64,000 bases of DNA from Lasioglossum baleicum (taxonomy: Eukaryota; Arthropoda; Insecta; Hymenoptera; Halictidae): NCBI RefSeq assembly GCF_051020765.1, contig NC_134933.1:17519461-17583460 (forward strand), written 5' to 3'. The position numbers and the translations under genes were made by a program. Shown here piece by piece: positions 25,255-37,372 of this stretch. The notes beneath the pieces were generated by a model. The model was not told the DNA's origin and ran no database searches. It worked only from the letters and a program-made list of their open reading frames with translations. The number at the start of each line of letters is the position of its first letter. Within the stretch, counting starts at the first letter, position 1.

Positions 25255-25935
25255 TTATTATTATTAAAAATAAAAAATGCAACTCAAGCTGCTAAAAAGA
25301 TTTGTGATGTTTATGGACGTGATACAGTATCAGTACGTGTGGCACAAAGTTGTTTGAAGCGTTTTGAATCTGGAAATTTTGATGTCAAAGACTCAAAAAA
25401 GATACACTTCGTTCTGGTCGGCCAGTCACTGAAAAAGGTCGATGAAATCATGCAAACAGTTGAGCAAGACCGGCACATTAGCAGTCGTGACATCGGTAAG
25501 GAACCACGAAACAGTTCTGAACCACTTAAAGAAGGCTGGATACAAAAAACAGCTCGATGTTTGGGTGCCTCATGAGTTTACATTGAAAAATGGGTTTTTG
25601 GCGACCCGTCAAAAATTAAGAGAGCTTGGCTGGGAAGTTTTGATGCATCCACTGTATAGTCCTGATATTGCGCAATCAGACTACCATTTGTTTCGATCTC
25701 TACAGAACTTTCTGAAGTTGACTTCAAAATAGGCCTGTGAAAATCACGTGTGGCAGTTTTTCGCCCAGAAATTACAGAAGTTCTACAGTGACGGGATTAT
25801 GGTTCCACCTCAAAAATGGCGAAAGGTGGTCGATCAAAACGGCACATACCTGATTTAATAAACTTCATTTAAAATATGGCAAAAAACTTGATTCATTTCT
25901 GCATTAAAATACGAAGAAACTTTGTCCCCACCAAA
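25255..25935 (+). pseudogene. Degenerate mariner transposase, core deleted
   Basis: Two frames hold recognisable mariner transposase segments: an N-terminal DNA-binding part (RFESGNFDVKD, SSRDIG) in one frame to about 25500, then LNHLKKAGYKK and DVWVPHE in another. Near the end come ATRQKLRELGWEVLMHP and YSPDIAQSDYHLFRSLQ. Between TLKN and ATRQ the catalytic middle, with the first two acidic residues, is missing, so the copy has both a frameshift and an internal deletion. The 3' end reaches AACTTTGTCCCCACC at about 25935. No matching 5' terminal repeat is seen. It cannot encode an active enzyme. Confidence 0.88.
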
Positions 25936-26751
25936 TATTTCCTTTCATCCGCTGCAGGAGTGATTTGAAGTTTCCCAAGTAAGCTTCGAATGAACAAAAT
26001 AGCTGGGTATAGCTGGATAAGCATGGGCCAGCGGCCCCTGCTCCGATTTTCCTGATTCCTGTCTTAAAACATCGTTTTATGTCTAAAAAAACATGCAAAA
26101 TAGCCGAAACAAATTGGAATTCGCGTAAAAATCAGCAACTTGGTTACGAAAGAGAAGTTCGCGCATGAAACATGCATCGAAACGCACACGGTGCCAATTT
26201 TCGTTTCTGCCACCGGCCACGAAGGAAAATCGAACAAGGCTGGAGCGTGGGATTATTGTTCGAGACGGGTGCATATATGGTCCCCGCGGTTGTTCTTAAT
26301 ACGACGTTGCGTCTCGCGTCTGATAAAAGCAGCGGGCGCCCGCGCTAATAAACAATAATGACACGTTGGACCAGTTCGTGTCGGTGAGCTCGCGGTAATT
26401 TGCATTCACCGTAATTACGATCCAGTGACGTGCCTCGTCCTAGCCTGGCTTCGATTTTCTGACTTATGGCAGCGAAACCACGTTCCGCCGACGATATCGC
26501 GACGCTTTTCTTGCATTTTCATAGAAACTGCGCCACCGTCGGTCGTAAACGTCCATTGAAAAAGTCACTCGCCCGCACTTTCACGCGTTATCGATCGCAA
26601 AATGTCTCACGTCCACGCGGATTACTGCTCCGACACGCAAACGGGAATGGCCTTCGCAAGAATCGATACGTTCGTCTCGCAAAAATCGCGTCGATTGCGA
26701 GTCTTTTGGCTGCGTTTGGTTTTCGAAGACAGTAGTTGCATTTATAATAAT
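25936..26751. other. Intergenic, no gene seen
   Basis: Anonymous. Short overlapping frames at 26140-26735 have no recognised domain. Confidence 0.4.
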
Positions 26752-26900
26752 TAGATTGCGGATCTTTATGCAAAATAAAAATTGTCTGCATCGATTGCAA
26801 GAAATAGAAATCAAGTAGAATGTTATTTCTTCCCTTAATAAGCTTAGTAGATGAAAAATAATTATTCATCTATTTAATTTTGCTGTAAATGTGTAATCTG
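26752..26900. mobile_element. TAGACTGCGG-family MITE, left part
   Basis: TAGATTGCGGATCTTTATGC then AAAATAAAAATTGTCTGCATCGATTGCAAG matches the family. The right end is eroded. Confidence 0.7.
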
Positions 26901-27052
26901 TTGTAAAATCTGTTCAACCACAAATGACTCCAGAATAATGATCTATAAAGATTCCCGTTTTCTTTTCCGAAAATTTCAAATGAAAGCAGAAACCTGAAAT
27001 TCAATATATCAGATGATTGCATAAGTTCGTGCTCGATTTGAAAATAAAATTC

Positions 27053-27240
27053 AATGGTTAAACTTTAAAAAATACACAGCTTCACTAATTAATTATATAG
27101 TCACCATTCTTTTCTACAATTAGAAAAGAATAGCGACTACATATGTAATCGATTAATAACTTTTCTACAATTAGAAAAAGAATGGTGACTATATAATTTC
27201 TTTTTATTAATAAAGCTGTATTTTTTAAAGTTTAACCATT
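27053..27240. mobile_element. Foldback element, 188 bp
   Basis: AATGGTTAAACTTTAAAAAA at the left is inverted at the right end. An inner pair around TATAGTCACCATTCTTTTC also matches. Noncoding. Confidence 0.8.
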
Positions 27241-27996
27241 GTCAAGTTTAACCAATTATCTAATATTAAAAACTAAGGTTATCTTTGGTTGGCCATTTTG
27301 TCGATGCGCGTCAGTAAAAGCGCACGTTGCTAAGCTCCTCGGGGTGCAATAAATCCAGATGATCCGTGCACTAACGATCACTTTAGCTCCATCATGTAAA
27401 GGAAACAGTTTTTGCCTGGGATAACAAGATGGAAGAACGATCATAAAAATTTCATGGGAACGCAAGTTGATTTTGATCGCAGCTACGCCGTACGGTCTCT
27501 GGGTTTTCTTTTGATCGAAGGAGACAAGGATCTTGCCAAAAAGGAGCAAGGGCACGTCGCGTCGGCGACACCGTCTCCTTTCGGAACCTTGAAATCGAGG
27601 TGGAAACGAAATGCGCGTTGTAAAAGGAGCCAGAGTCATGAATATGCATCGCGGGAGCGCAGCAACAAGCGAAATGAGTAATAGGGAGGTAAAACGATGG
27701 CCTGGTTATGATGTAAGCGGTTTATCCCGGTGTAATGATTCGTGGGGGCAGATTATGGCCATAGAATGCCTTCACTTTCTACGTTCCCACCCACTGGCCA
27801 TGGTGCATTGTCGGGCGCCATGAAAGCGTCGCCATTAGACCGAGCATGTCCAACTCTGCCGAAGCCTGACCTTTTGCGGATGATATTTACAAGATTTCCA
27901 CATCGACGACCATGACTTCGGATGAGGTCGTCATACCTATAACGTGTCCTTGCATTTATTGTAACGGGGAACGTCCGCCATTATCTCTCGGCCAGA
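27241..27996. other. Intergenic, no gene seen
   Basis: Overlapping frames on both strands at 27256-27681, none recognised. Confidence 0.4.
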
Positions 27997-29511
27997 TACA
28001 GTGACTCCCACTAATATTCGGACACCCTAAAAAAAGACAAATAACTTTTTAAATATTGGACTACACGATTAGAACTTTCTTGAGAAGTTAGAGCAATTAG
28101 CCTACTACATGTTGTGAAAAGAAATTTTTCGAAAAATTGCAATAGGCCAGGATTGCAGAGAAAATGCTAATAAATGCAATTTTTACAACTTTTTTATGTG
28201 GGCCTATATCGAAAATGTAAAAATTATGTTCTGTAGATCTGTGTTAATTATATGCATCGTGAAAGTGTCATCGAAATCGGTTGATGCGGGAAAAAAACGG
28301 CAGACATTGAACGATGTAAGAATCCTTAGATTTATTAAAAACTGCAATTTTTACCATCTTTAAACGTTTGTAGCTGATTGCAATGTCCCGTAACCCCGTT
28401 AACATCACATATGAATTAAATCGATGTGATCAAAGATGCACTATATTTTTAATTTATCGTGTAAAATAGAAAATTATGATCACCACGCATGTGTAACGCT
28501 GGTAGCATTAGAGAAACCTTTCGCGTCGATCAAAAAAGCTCTAATCGTTTGCGCTGTTTGGCTATGCGAGTAGCAGTCTAGCCGGTGAAATTGTACACGG
28601 GTAAAATATGGTCTGGGTCGCCGGTTACACACGACGAGTTAAGCAATTAATATCTCTGCTTCGTTGGCTCGGTGGTTTTCAGATACATGGGAAGGAAGTG
28701 GTCGTATTTCTTTCAACTCGTGATACGAAAGACTCAGCACTGGAACGACGCCAAACGGAAGTCTAAAGTTGAATATAAGAGAAGTAATTTGCTAGTAAAA
28801 TGTTGCAATCTATGTATGTATATGTATACATTCGATCGTCTTGATTGCAATGGCACCCTTTCGCGATTAACGATGCAAAACCGACGGAACGCTAACGAAT
28901 CCCTTTCAAATATAATGACCGACTTCTTCTCAATGTTCCTCGATTTTTAAACTGATAATGTAACGATTGGTGCTTCATTTGAATTGGTGCTGAGGATTTA
29001 AACATATTACAGTCTTTAATCAAAGACCTAATATTCATTAAAATAACTTATGAACGTAGATATGGAAGGATAAACTATTTGCTTCTAATATTTTCATTTT
29101 CATGTACAATATCTGAACTTTTATTACAAATGTTTAATTGTTTCAATGGAGAACTACACTGTTTTGCTCAGGGTGAGTATTTGAATCGATCGTTAAGTAC
29201 TCTAGACGAATTCGTTTGGAGAACATCGAAAACAATATTGACAGGTTCATTGGAATCGCCTAATCAGTACTAATCACAGTTCACAGTGCCCGATTAACTC
29301 GTATGAATATGCTTCATTAATTTTTAATAGTCGCCCGACTCGTACAAACAGTTGTCTTTATTATGTGCTGTCGGTTGTCATGCAAATAGCCAAAGCGATA
29401 ACAGTGTGCCTGTACGATTTGTGAGTCTGTTAACTTAATTTGCATACTGGGTGGACACGATATCTCAATCATCGCAATCAGTTTACGTGAACTTTGCGAA
29501 GTATGTATGTA

Positions 29512-29977
29512 CAAGTAGGATTTCGATTAAAACCGGATCCCGATTATGAACAAATATGCGTTTAAATATGATTATATTATGAAGGGAAATGAATTTTCAA
29601 AAATGAAAAATTTATTTTTGAATATAATGTACATCTTAACACATTACCGACCGGTGATTATTGTATAATTTTAAGAAATCTATGGAACATGGCTAAACAC
29701 TTTTTAATGGAGCCCTCAATGGAAACAGCAATTTTCATTGAGAACTAACAAGTCACCCACAATATCGTCATCTAATAATTTCATTTAAGATTGCAATGTA
29801 AAAGAAAATTTCTATGCTTTCTTTTGGTACGACATAATTATTGAAAATCTTATTAATAGGCTTCCGGTAGGTAAAGTGTTAACTATGTCCCTCGGGTCTC
29901 GATTATTCATCGGGCCTTAATTTGTCCGGGCTGTTTGTCTCCCGATCAAACCGGTTAATCGAGGTCCTACTGTACTT
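29512..29977. mobile_element. pogo-like MITE nested in the 27997 element
   Basis: Left end TACAAGTAGGATTTCGATTA and right end (complement) TACAGTAGGACCTCGATTAA are inverted. Homologous to 20932-21060. Split by the TTAA MITE. Confidence 0.75.
29636..29882. mobile_element. TTAA-flanked MITE (piggyBac-like), copy 1, 247 bp
   Basis: Starts TTAACACATTACCGACCGG and ends CTTCCGGTAGGTAAAGTGTTAA. TTAA at both ends is the piggyBac target. Same length as, and opposite orientation to, 53693-53939. The insertion point is proved by the uninserted homologue at 20996-20999. Confidence 0.9.
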
Positions 29978-30285
29978 TACATTCTCCAAATCGTGGTTTC
30001 ATCGATCTGGATTATCTTTGTGGTGTTAAATAGAAATGATCTTATACTGACAAAAAAAGCTGTTGTATAATTCGACCTGTGCCTGTCATGACTCACCGAG
30101 TTAACCGGTCTGATAACGTTCTTTTATGACTGATTGTTCAAAAGTGTTAGTCGTTGTCTTGCTTCTTGATTCATCCAGTAAACTAATTGCTCTAGCTTCC
30201 CCAAAAAGTTCAAATCGTATAGCCCGACATTTAAAAAGTTATCGTTCTTTTAGAGCGTCCGAATATTAATGGAGGAGTCACTGTA

Positions 30286-32150
30286 GCAAGATTTATTCGA
30301 TTTAATTCGGGACTGGATTTCTCTCTCTCTCTAGAGAGATTAAATTTTTTTAGTGCATCGAGTACACTTGCACTGGTCTATCAGCACGTGGAGATTATGA
30401 ACATGAAGCAATCGATATATTTCGGTGATCCCGTGCAGGTGTGACCGATAGCCATCGTCGAGATAATAGAAGAATTAATGAATCCCCGGTGTCGCGATTA
30501 GGATCGAATAGGAGTCCGTACAATGTGCGAACTGAGTGGCCGATGCCAGACCAATGATGGTCACTAACATGCACTCATTTCGTACCGATAATTCAGCACA
30601 CATTTATCTGCTTTTCTCGAGTACTCCCACAGTGCAAAGAAACATTTTCAGATTATGTGACGATTGTGTCACGGTCGTTCATTACGCAACAAGGTTTCTG
30701 TAAACACAAGTATTCTTTGATCGCGGTGTTCGGTCGGGATATACATTTATAACGACATTAAAGAAAGAAGAACAAACGTATTAGCAACAACTTTTACAGA
30801 AATATAAATTTGTAGATTTAACTAGGCCAGAAAATATTACATAATCAAGACAATTATCACAAATATAATGATTTGAAGGTCAAAAAAGACTCTGAGAACA
30901 CGCAGCTGGGTTGAAGACATTTCAAATTTCACCCTTCGGACGCCATTTTTATATACATATATTATATTCACTGTTTTCCGTCGAACATTTCGAATAACAG
31001 AGATAGACAATTGGAAAAATTCTTGGAAATATAAAAATATTACCCAAAGAAGATCCTAAAACAAAAATTTAAAAAAGGGAGTAACAAGAGGTTGAAAAAC
31101 TGTGGTTACACGGGCTATTTCAGAATAAAAAATTCAAGTCTCACCCTTCGTTTCTCACGCCGCACTGCCACTAAATAATTTTCGTAATGGGATCTCGTAA
31201 TTTATATTCACATTCTAGAATCACCGTGCGAACGTTTAGATATCACGTATAGACGAAGAAGATATTAAAAGATCTGATTGCGATAATAGCTTGCGAGCTC
31301 GGCAGATAAGGCCGGATAATTAAGTGCTAATGTACTTGATCGGCCATGTTCCTCGGTTATACAGGACAGATTCGATGCGAACGAAAAGCTGCAAATGTTC
31401 CTTCTATAAATGTTGTGTGCGCCATTCGATTTTATGTTACCTGAGATTGTTTCTTAATAGCTTTATTGCAGTTGATCTCGCAAGTAAGTAACTTTATTTG
31501 TGTTTGCTTCGTGTCGCAAATGTATTCAATAACAGTATTTTAGGATTAGCATTCCAGTTTATAGGTTGTAATATTTTTTGGTAGATTGTAAAATCTGGAG
31601 AATTTTATAAAAACGGCGCAATAAAACATTTACAAAGAAGAATCAAATATATTTCTGTTTCATCTTTCTTTATGTTTATTCGTGTAAAATAAGGATTCGA
31701 TTGTTGCGGTACCAGCTAATAATCGATTGTTACCGAGTTCTTGAAATAGTCATTTTATCGACATGAAAACGGAAGCCTGATTACGAACGGCGAAACTTCG
31801 GATCGAACGAAGTTTCCTCGAAATGCCACGAATGGAAATTACGCTTTGCGAGTACAGTTATCGTGTTGTGAGAAAAAAGTGACCACTGATAAGGGCACAC
31901 GTGTTCCAACGATGAAACGATTGCTCCCCCGAGCCGTATTAACGCCATATAATCGAAGAATGTCGCCTTCGCGAGCATACGAGCACCTAGCATTGCGAAT
32001 ACATCGAAAACAGACAGAAATCGATCTTCATTAACGAGCCAACACAAAAAGAACCACAATCGATGCGCGAAAATATCACTTTTTCCCTTCAACAACGACA
32101 GACTTCGCCATTCTTTGTTCGTTGATTATTAAATATTATTAATATACTAT
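30286..32150. other. Intergenic, no gene seen
   Basis: AT-rich anonymous sequence. Two loosely similar segments with TCACCCTTCG at about 30930 and 31140 may be an old duplication. Confidence 0.4.
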
Positions 32151-32500
32151 TAGGTTGGTGAAATGTCGGATTTTTCTTAAAGTAACAGTGACACCGTTTT
32201 GTTAGCTAGAAAAATTGTGTTCTGTCAAAATATGCACCATGTTAAAGAAAAATTATTGGTACGAAATCCTGCAAACCAACGCTGCTTTTTTCTCTCATGA
32301 ACGGTATTATCTTCAAAAGCTTTGTTTACACTGCCGACTTTATATTGAAATTTCACTCAACCTACAATTGAAAATGGCAAAAATGTACAGTTCTGTAGAA
32401 CTTTTTTCAACGAGATGTCACACACGACGTGGATAATCAAACTGTTTAATATGTCACGTGAAAAATAAAAAAATAACGAAACGAAATGTGCACCAACCTA
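32151..32500. mobile_element. Mariner-like non-autonomous element
   Basis: TAGGTTGGTG at the left and CACCAACCTA at the right are inverted, with TTA/CTA context typical of mariner ends. 350 bp. No transposase. Confidence 0.7.
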
Positions 32501-34254
32501 CTAACGATTTTCTCGTTCGATAAAAATGGAAGCGATAACATTTTAAGTACATATCGCTTCGCTTGGACTTTCGGTTTTGGCGCTCGTTCGGCTAAAGCTA
32601 TCTAGAATTTTAAGTAGAAGATAATGCGTTAACGAGAGCACAGCTCGCCGTTATCACTGTATTTTGTACAGAGTCTGAAGTGACAAAATTCATTTTAGTT
32701 GTCGATATTTCGCGATATTGGCAAGGCCGAATTCACGCGCCGTGCCCACTCGTCAGAATCTCAAGATTTTCTATTTCTGCCAACCGTTGTGATTAATTTT
32801 CACAATAAAATCAATTAACACGAACGACTACCAAGATTTGTATCACTCTCTCAATCTAATCTCCTAACTTGTAGAAGTTCTGATCTTATCTCGATGAGTA
32901 ATCAGACTGTTTTATGCCAATTACACGTATCGGTAACTGTAACGATAAAACAGTAGGTCAGTTGATGAAAAAGACGTACAATTTTGGAAATCAGAATATC
33001 GTCGTTTCGGTATTAGAAATTAGAGAATCTATTCTTTAATCAATATTATTTTTAACAGTAACCATACTGAGCACAAAATGTAACTGGTATACGTTGTTTT
33101 ATAAACATTACAAGAGTTTATTTATTTATTTGTTTGGATGAAGACTTTCATTTAATAATTTCTGATGGAAGCATCTCTGTAATTTCAATAATTATAAAAT
33201 GGAAAAGTTATAAAATTATAAAAATCGGTGATATTAGAATTTTGGGGGAACAAAAATTCAATAAGAGTTAATACTTTACACAAGAATGTCTTCACTACTT
33301 TGTACAATGCGAGAATACGGTGTTGGAGAACATCCAAGAAATACTATCCAGGCAACTTGAATTCTTAACGTCCTTGGTAACACGAATGTAATACTGACAA
33401 ATTACAGTCATTGATGACTGCGTCCGTTACTTCGTCTATCAGTACTAAAATGAAACGCGTTCATTTCGATGAAATAAATTGAATAACAGTGCACAAAGCA
33501 CTCAGGTTCTAAGTAAAGCTACAAAATCTGCACCGAACAAATAGGAATACAAATTACCCGCAATGTTGTGGGCGAAAGAGACAAGTGTTCGGACAAGTGG
33601 CGCAAGATCAAAGGAATATATTTAGGTTAAACATGATTGAAATACGTATGGAATGTTTACGAGCAGCGTTAACCCATAGTATTTTGTGCACCACGGACTA
33701 AATTAATTTTTGGGACGAGACAACTCGGTTTTATTGCAGGCGCGAACCTGCGGGGAGATCTTATCTCAAATTCTGCTATTTTATCGCGATTTTCATATTT
33801 CTGCCATCAATAATGAACTTCTAAAAACTCCGAATTATGTACGTCCATGCAAATTGTCTCGTTCTTGCCAGCATCCGGTTAGAATCTGCCAATTGCACGG
33901 CGGCGGCTGTGGGAAACTATTAAAAGTAATTTTTTCATTTTTTCAAATGAAACATTCCTTTGTACGTTGATTTCTTCGGCGGGCTACTGCTATTTATTAG
34001 CGCTGCTCGCTGCCACGGTCGCGCGACCGGTGTAATTTCCGCTCGCTCTTACTCGCGCACGCTCGCTTATTAGTAATAAGTTCCAAATCAGTTTATTCTC
34101 TTCGTTGCGCTGTTAATAATAGTAACAGTCGCCTCATTACATCGGGATTGCGGTGTAATTACGTGGAAAAGCGCGCGAGCTACGCGCGGGATTACAAACT
34201 GGAGTCGCATCGCGAGACGAGAGAGAGACAGAGGAATCGGCGCGACGCGACGCA
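32501..34254. other. Intergenic, no gene seen
   Basis: AT-rich anonymous sequence. Confidence 0.4.
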
Positions 34255-34723
34255 CAGTGGGACCTTTCGTCGGAATCGTAGAGTAATGAAATTTTTTAAA
34301 AATTAAAGCTGAAACATTGCAGAATATGGGAAAAATAGGGAGACTATGGTAAGAACGTTTTTTAACGTTGAGAAAATTCGTTAAACTTGCACAATTTCGA
34401 GAAAATTGTGGTTTCTCCAATACCACGCGCGGAAAATTTTTTTTTTGAACATGCTGTACTTCATTTCCCGTAGATTTTTTCACGCTGATTTCAAATCTGG
34501 TCTCAAAATTTTTCTAAGACCTCAGGATATTGCAAAATCGATTTCTTGAAATTCTACATGTTTACCGAATTTTCTCAAGGTTAAAAAACGTTCGTACCAT
34601 AATCTCCCTATTTTCCCATATTCTGCAAAGTTTCAGCTTTAATTTTTAAAAAATTTCATCGCTCTACCTCATTTCTATCGAAAGTTCTTTGATTTTGTCT
34701 CCGATTTGGACGAAAGGTACCAC
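34255..34723. mobile_element. Foldback element, CAGTGGGACCTTTCGTC end
   Basis: Outer arms (GGGACCTTTCGTC / GACGAAAGGTACC) are imperfect. Inner arms at about 34287-34390 and 34562-34663 match well (GAAATTTTTTAAAAATTAAA, GCAGAATATGGGAAAA). Noncoding. Confidence 0.78.
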
Positions 34724-35419
34724 CTTTTCTTTTTCGCGTGTTCCTTCGAACGTGACGCGACGAGGTGAGGCCTCGCCATCGGAAAGCTCGAGAATAGAGC
34801 AATCGATGGAATGCCACGGCGTTATGCAACAACGTCGAAAATACCGTGTGTGTCGCGTAAAAAGGTCGCAACACGCGTGAAAGGGGGCGCACCGTTTCGC
34901 CGGTGTTTTTGCTGAAACCGCGAGTAAATTCGCGGCAACGATCCGGCGCACCTGCGTTTCGTTTCGCTTGATATCACAGCGACGCGATAAATTTTCATTG
35001 CCACGTACGTAGGAATAAACTTTTATTGGCCATTCAGCGGCCCGATTTTCAACGTTCAATCTGCGCTCGCTAGAGTTCTCGCCGCGTCCCTTTGCTTGTC
35101 CGGCAAAGTAACAATCGGCTTTTCCATCGCGTTAAATACCGCAAACATCGCCGGACATCATTTAAACTATTTACTCCTTTCGACGAAACGGTGTACAATC
35201 ACGGCAACAGACTCAGTACCGTTCTTCATCCCATTCCTCACGTGTTTCACGTCGGCTCCGCGACCTCTCTCATGAATCGAGAAAGAAACTATGAAATCGT
35301 TGCATCGGAAGCCGACACGCAACCGACGACAATATTAGGTCATCGTTCAAGTTCTCGTTGCGATTCGATTCGATTCACGACGGAGAAAACGATTTTTGCT
35401 TTTGCGTAACGGTGTCTTA
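34724..35419. other. Intergenic, no gene seen
   Basis: Moderately GC-rich, with overlapping frames on both strands and no recognised domain. Confidence 0.4.
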
Positions 35420-35968
35420 TAGTCGGGGATAATATTAAGTAGACACTTTTAAAAGTCGCATAACTTTATAAAAATTCGTCCAAAACACTTGAAGTTTTTA
35501 AGGATGTTAGACCGACTAGTTTGCCAGAGAATGAGCAAACAAAAATTTTTGTCTGGATTGCAATTAGTAGGAATCATACAAAATTTTAAAAACAATTTTG
35601 AAATCGGTTAATGATGCAATAAGCTAAAAACGTTTAAAGATAATCACGTAAGGGCGAAATGACAAGGCTGAAAATCTGCGACTCACCCTTAAACTCTCAT
35701 CTTTAATGCCATGTCGATCGATTTTGATAAAATTTTCTACAAAACGCATTTTTTAAATTGTCATTACAGACTCGGACAAAAAAGTTGAAGAAACGTCATT
35801 TCTTTAATTTTGTATGATTCCTATCGCAATATCTAAACAAATTTTTGTTTACTCATCCTCTAGCAAACTAGTTGGTCTAACATCTTAAAAAAATTGAAGT
35901 GTTTTGGACCAATTTTGATAAAGTTATGTGATTTTTAAGAGTGACCACATAATATTTCCCCCGACTTT
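35420..35968. mobile_element. Foldback element, TAGTCGGGGATAATATTA end
   Basis: Inverted arms of about 150 bp. Shared blocks include AAGTCGCATAACTTTAT, TTAGACCGACTAGTTTGC and GAATCATACAAAATT. Centre near 35690. A half copy is at 62137-62247. Confidence 0.82.
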
Positions 35969-36917
35969 AATAGTCTTCGTGTTTACATCATTTTATTACA
36001 ATTTTAAATAACTATACGCATGAAATTTATTCGATTTTTACGTTAAATACAAAATCACGATCATCGTACATATACTCGTAAGATTGCTAGTGGCGAGTGC
36101 GTTGATTGAATTATAATTGCGCTATTTTCTTGACAAAATAAGCGGCGAAGAATACAGCGCGGTAATCGAATACTTTTGGAAGATTGAATAAACATTTCAT
36201 TTATTTTCTTAAGCGCGATGCGTGTTTTGCACGAGGACCGATGACTTTGGAATCTGCCACATTCAAGGCGACATGCGACAGTCCGTGCAAAGAAATGAAT
36301 TGATATGCATCGATTACATACGCTATTAGCAGGTGTTACTTTTTTTGTATAATAAAGCGCAAGGACATTGGATCGCCGCGTTAACGTTCATTAATGATGT
36401 TAATTGATATTCCAGGCGTCTAGCGCATTTTATTCAAATAGACACGCATAGCTAATTCCTGCGATCTGCGTCGACGTGCTCAATTATGCCAGTGATCAAC
36501 GATTGCACTTCTGTCTAGAATTTTTCTGAAATATTAACGAGAAGCGACTGGAATCGAAGACGGACGTTTATCACTGTTGCATAAAATTTCGAAGCGACAT
36601 CACGGCAAAAGCATTTCAAAGTCGCAATACCGTGTCACGAAACGATGTCAAGATACCTCGCAGTTATCACAGGACGCGCTATTCAAATGAACTCGAACAA
36701 GCGTTCTCCAAATGGCTTATGTAAGGATTGGTCTACGGAAAAAATTATTTACGGCAGCTCGACCATTTGAATTTTCAACGAGGCATTGCTGTGATCGTTG
36801 ACGATAACTGCGGCGCGTGTAATTCAAAACAGATATGGCGGACTCGACGTAACATTTTTAATAACCGTCCCAATATCTTACTCATTATAGAGTTGAAGTA
36901 TGAACGGTGTATGTATG
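35969..36917. other. Intergenic, no gene seen
   Basis: Anonymous AT-rich sequence. Confidence 0.4.
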
Positions 36918-37256
36918 TACACTGGTGGACAAAATGATAAGGCACCGTTGTACACACACAAAATTTCATATTTATGTCGTGAAATTTCAAGGGAAACGAA
37001 TTATATTCACAGATGAAAAGAAACTAAAGGATGGTCCAGAGGGATACAAATACTATATCCATGATGAAAGAAAGGAACAAAGGGTTTTGAGTCGTCGACA
37101 ATGTCGTGGCGGTACAGTAATGATATGGGGAGGAATCGGCTGCAGAGGAAAAATGGAAATAAAATTTATTCAAGGCCGTATGCATATCGCTGGCTACTTA
37201 AATTTAATTAAAGCGAAAATTAGAACATATGCTCGCAGAATTGCTGGCAGAAAATA
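36918..37256 (+). pseudogene. Tc1-like transposase fragment
   Basis: Begins with a Tc1-type end, TACACTGGTGGACAAAATGA. About 70 bp later the frame reads IIFTDEKK, then KYYIHD, RRQCRGG and VMIWGGI, the middle of a Tc1/IS630 transposase around its first catalytic Asp. The N-terminal domain is deleted. The frame is cut at 37257 by a TACAAGGTGTCCC element, so the later catalytic residues are absent. Not functional. Confidence 0.85.
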
Positions 37257-37372
37257 TACAAGGTGTCCCAAAATTAATGAACTTCTCGGAAATGGCAGGT
37301 TCCCGAGACCATTTGAAGCGATATTTTCCTTTGCAAAAACGTTATCCGCGGCTTTGTTTAGGAGTTATTAAC
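37257..37372. mobile_element. Half copy of the 1787 foldback element
   Basis: TACAAGGTGTCCCAAAATTA through GTTATCCGCGGCTTTGTTTA matches one arm of the element at 1787-2099. It stops at about 37372 with no second arm, immediately after the Tc1-like fragment. Confidence 0.82.

Larger units (their letters stand above)
27997..30285. mobile_element. Tc1-like element with nested insertions, no transposase seen
   Basis: Ends TACAGTGACTCCCACTAATA and its near-complement at 30261-30285, with TA at both limits. Inversion continues inward (AAATAACTTTTTAAAT..., TAGAGCAATTAG). 2289 bp. No transposase frame is visible, so it is non-autonomous or decayed. A pogo-like element (29512-29977) sits inside it, and that contains a TTAA MITE. 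Confidence 0.75.
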
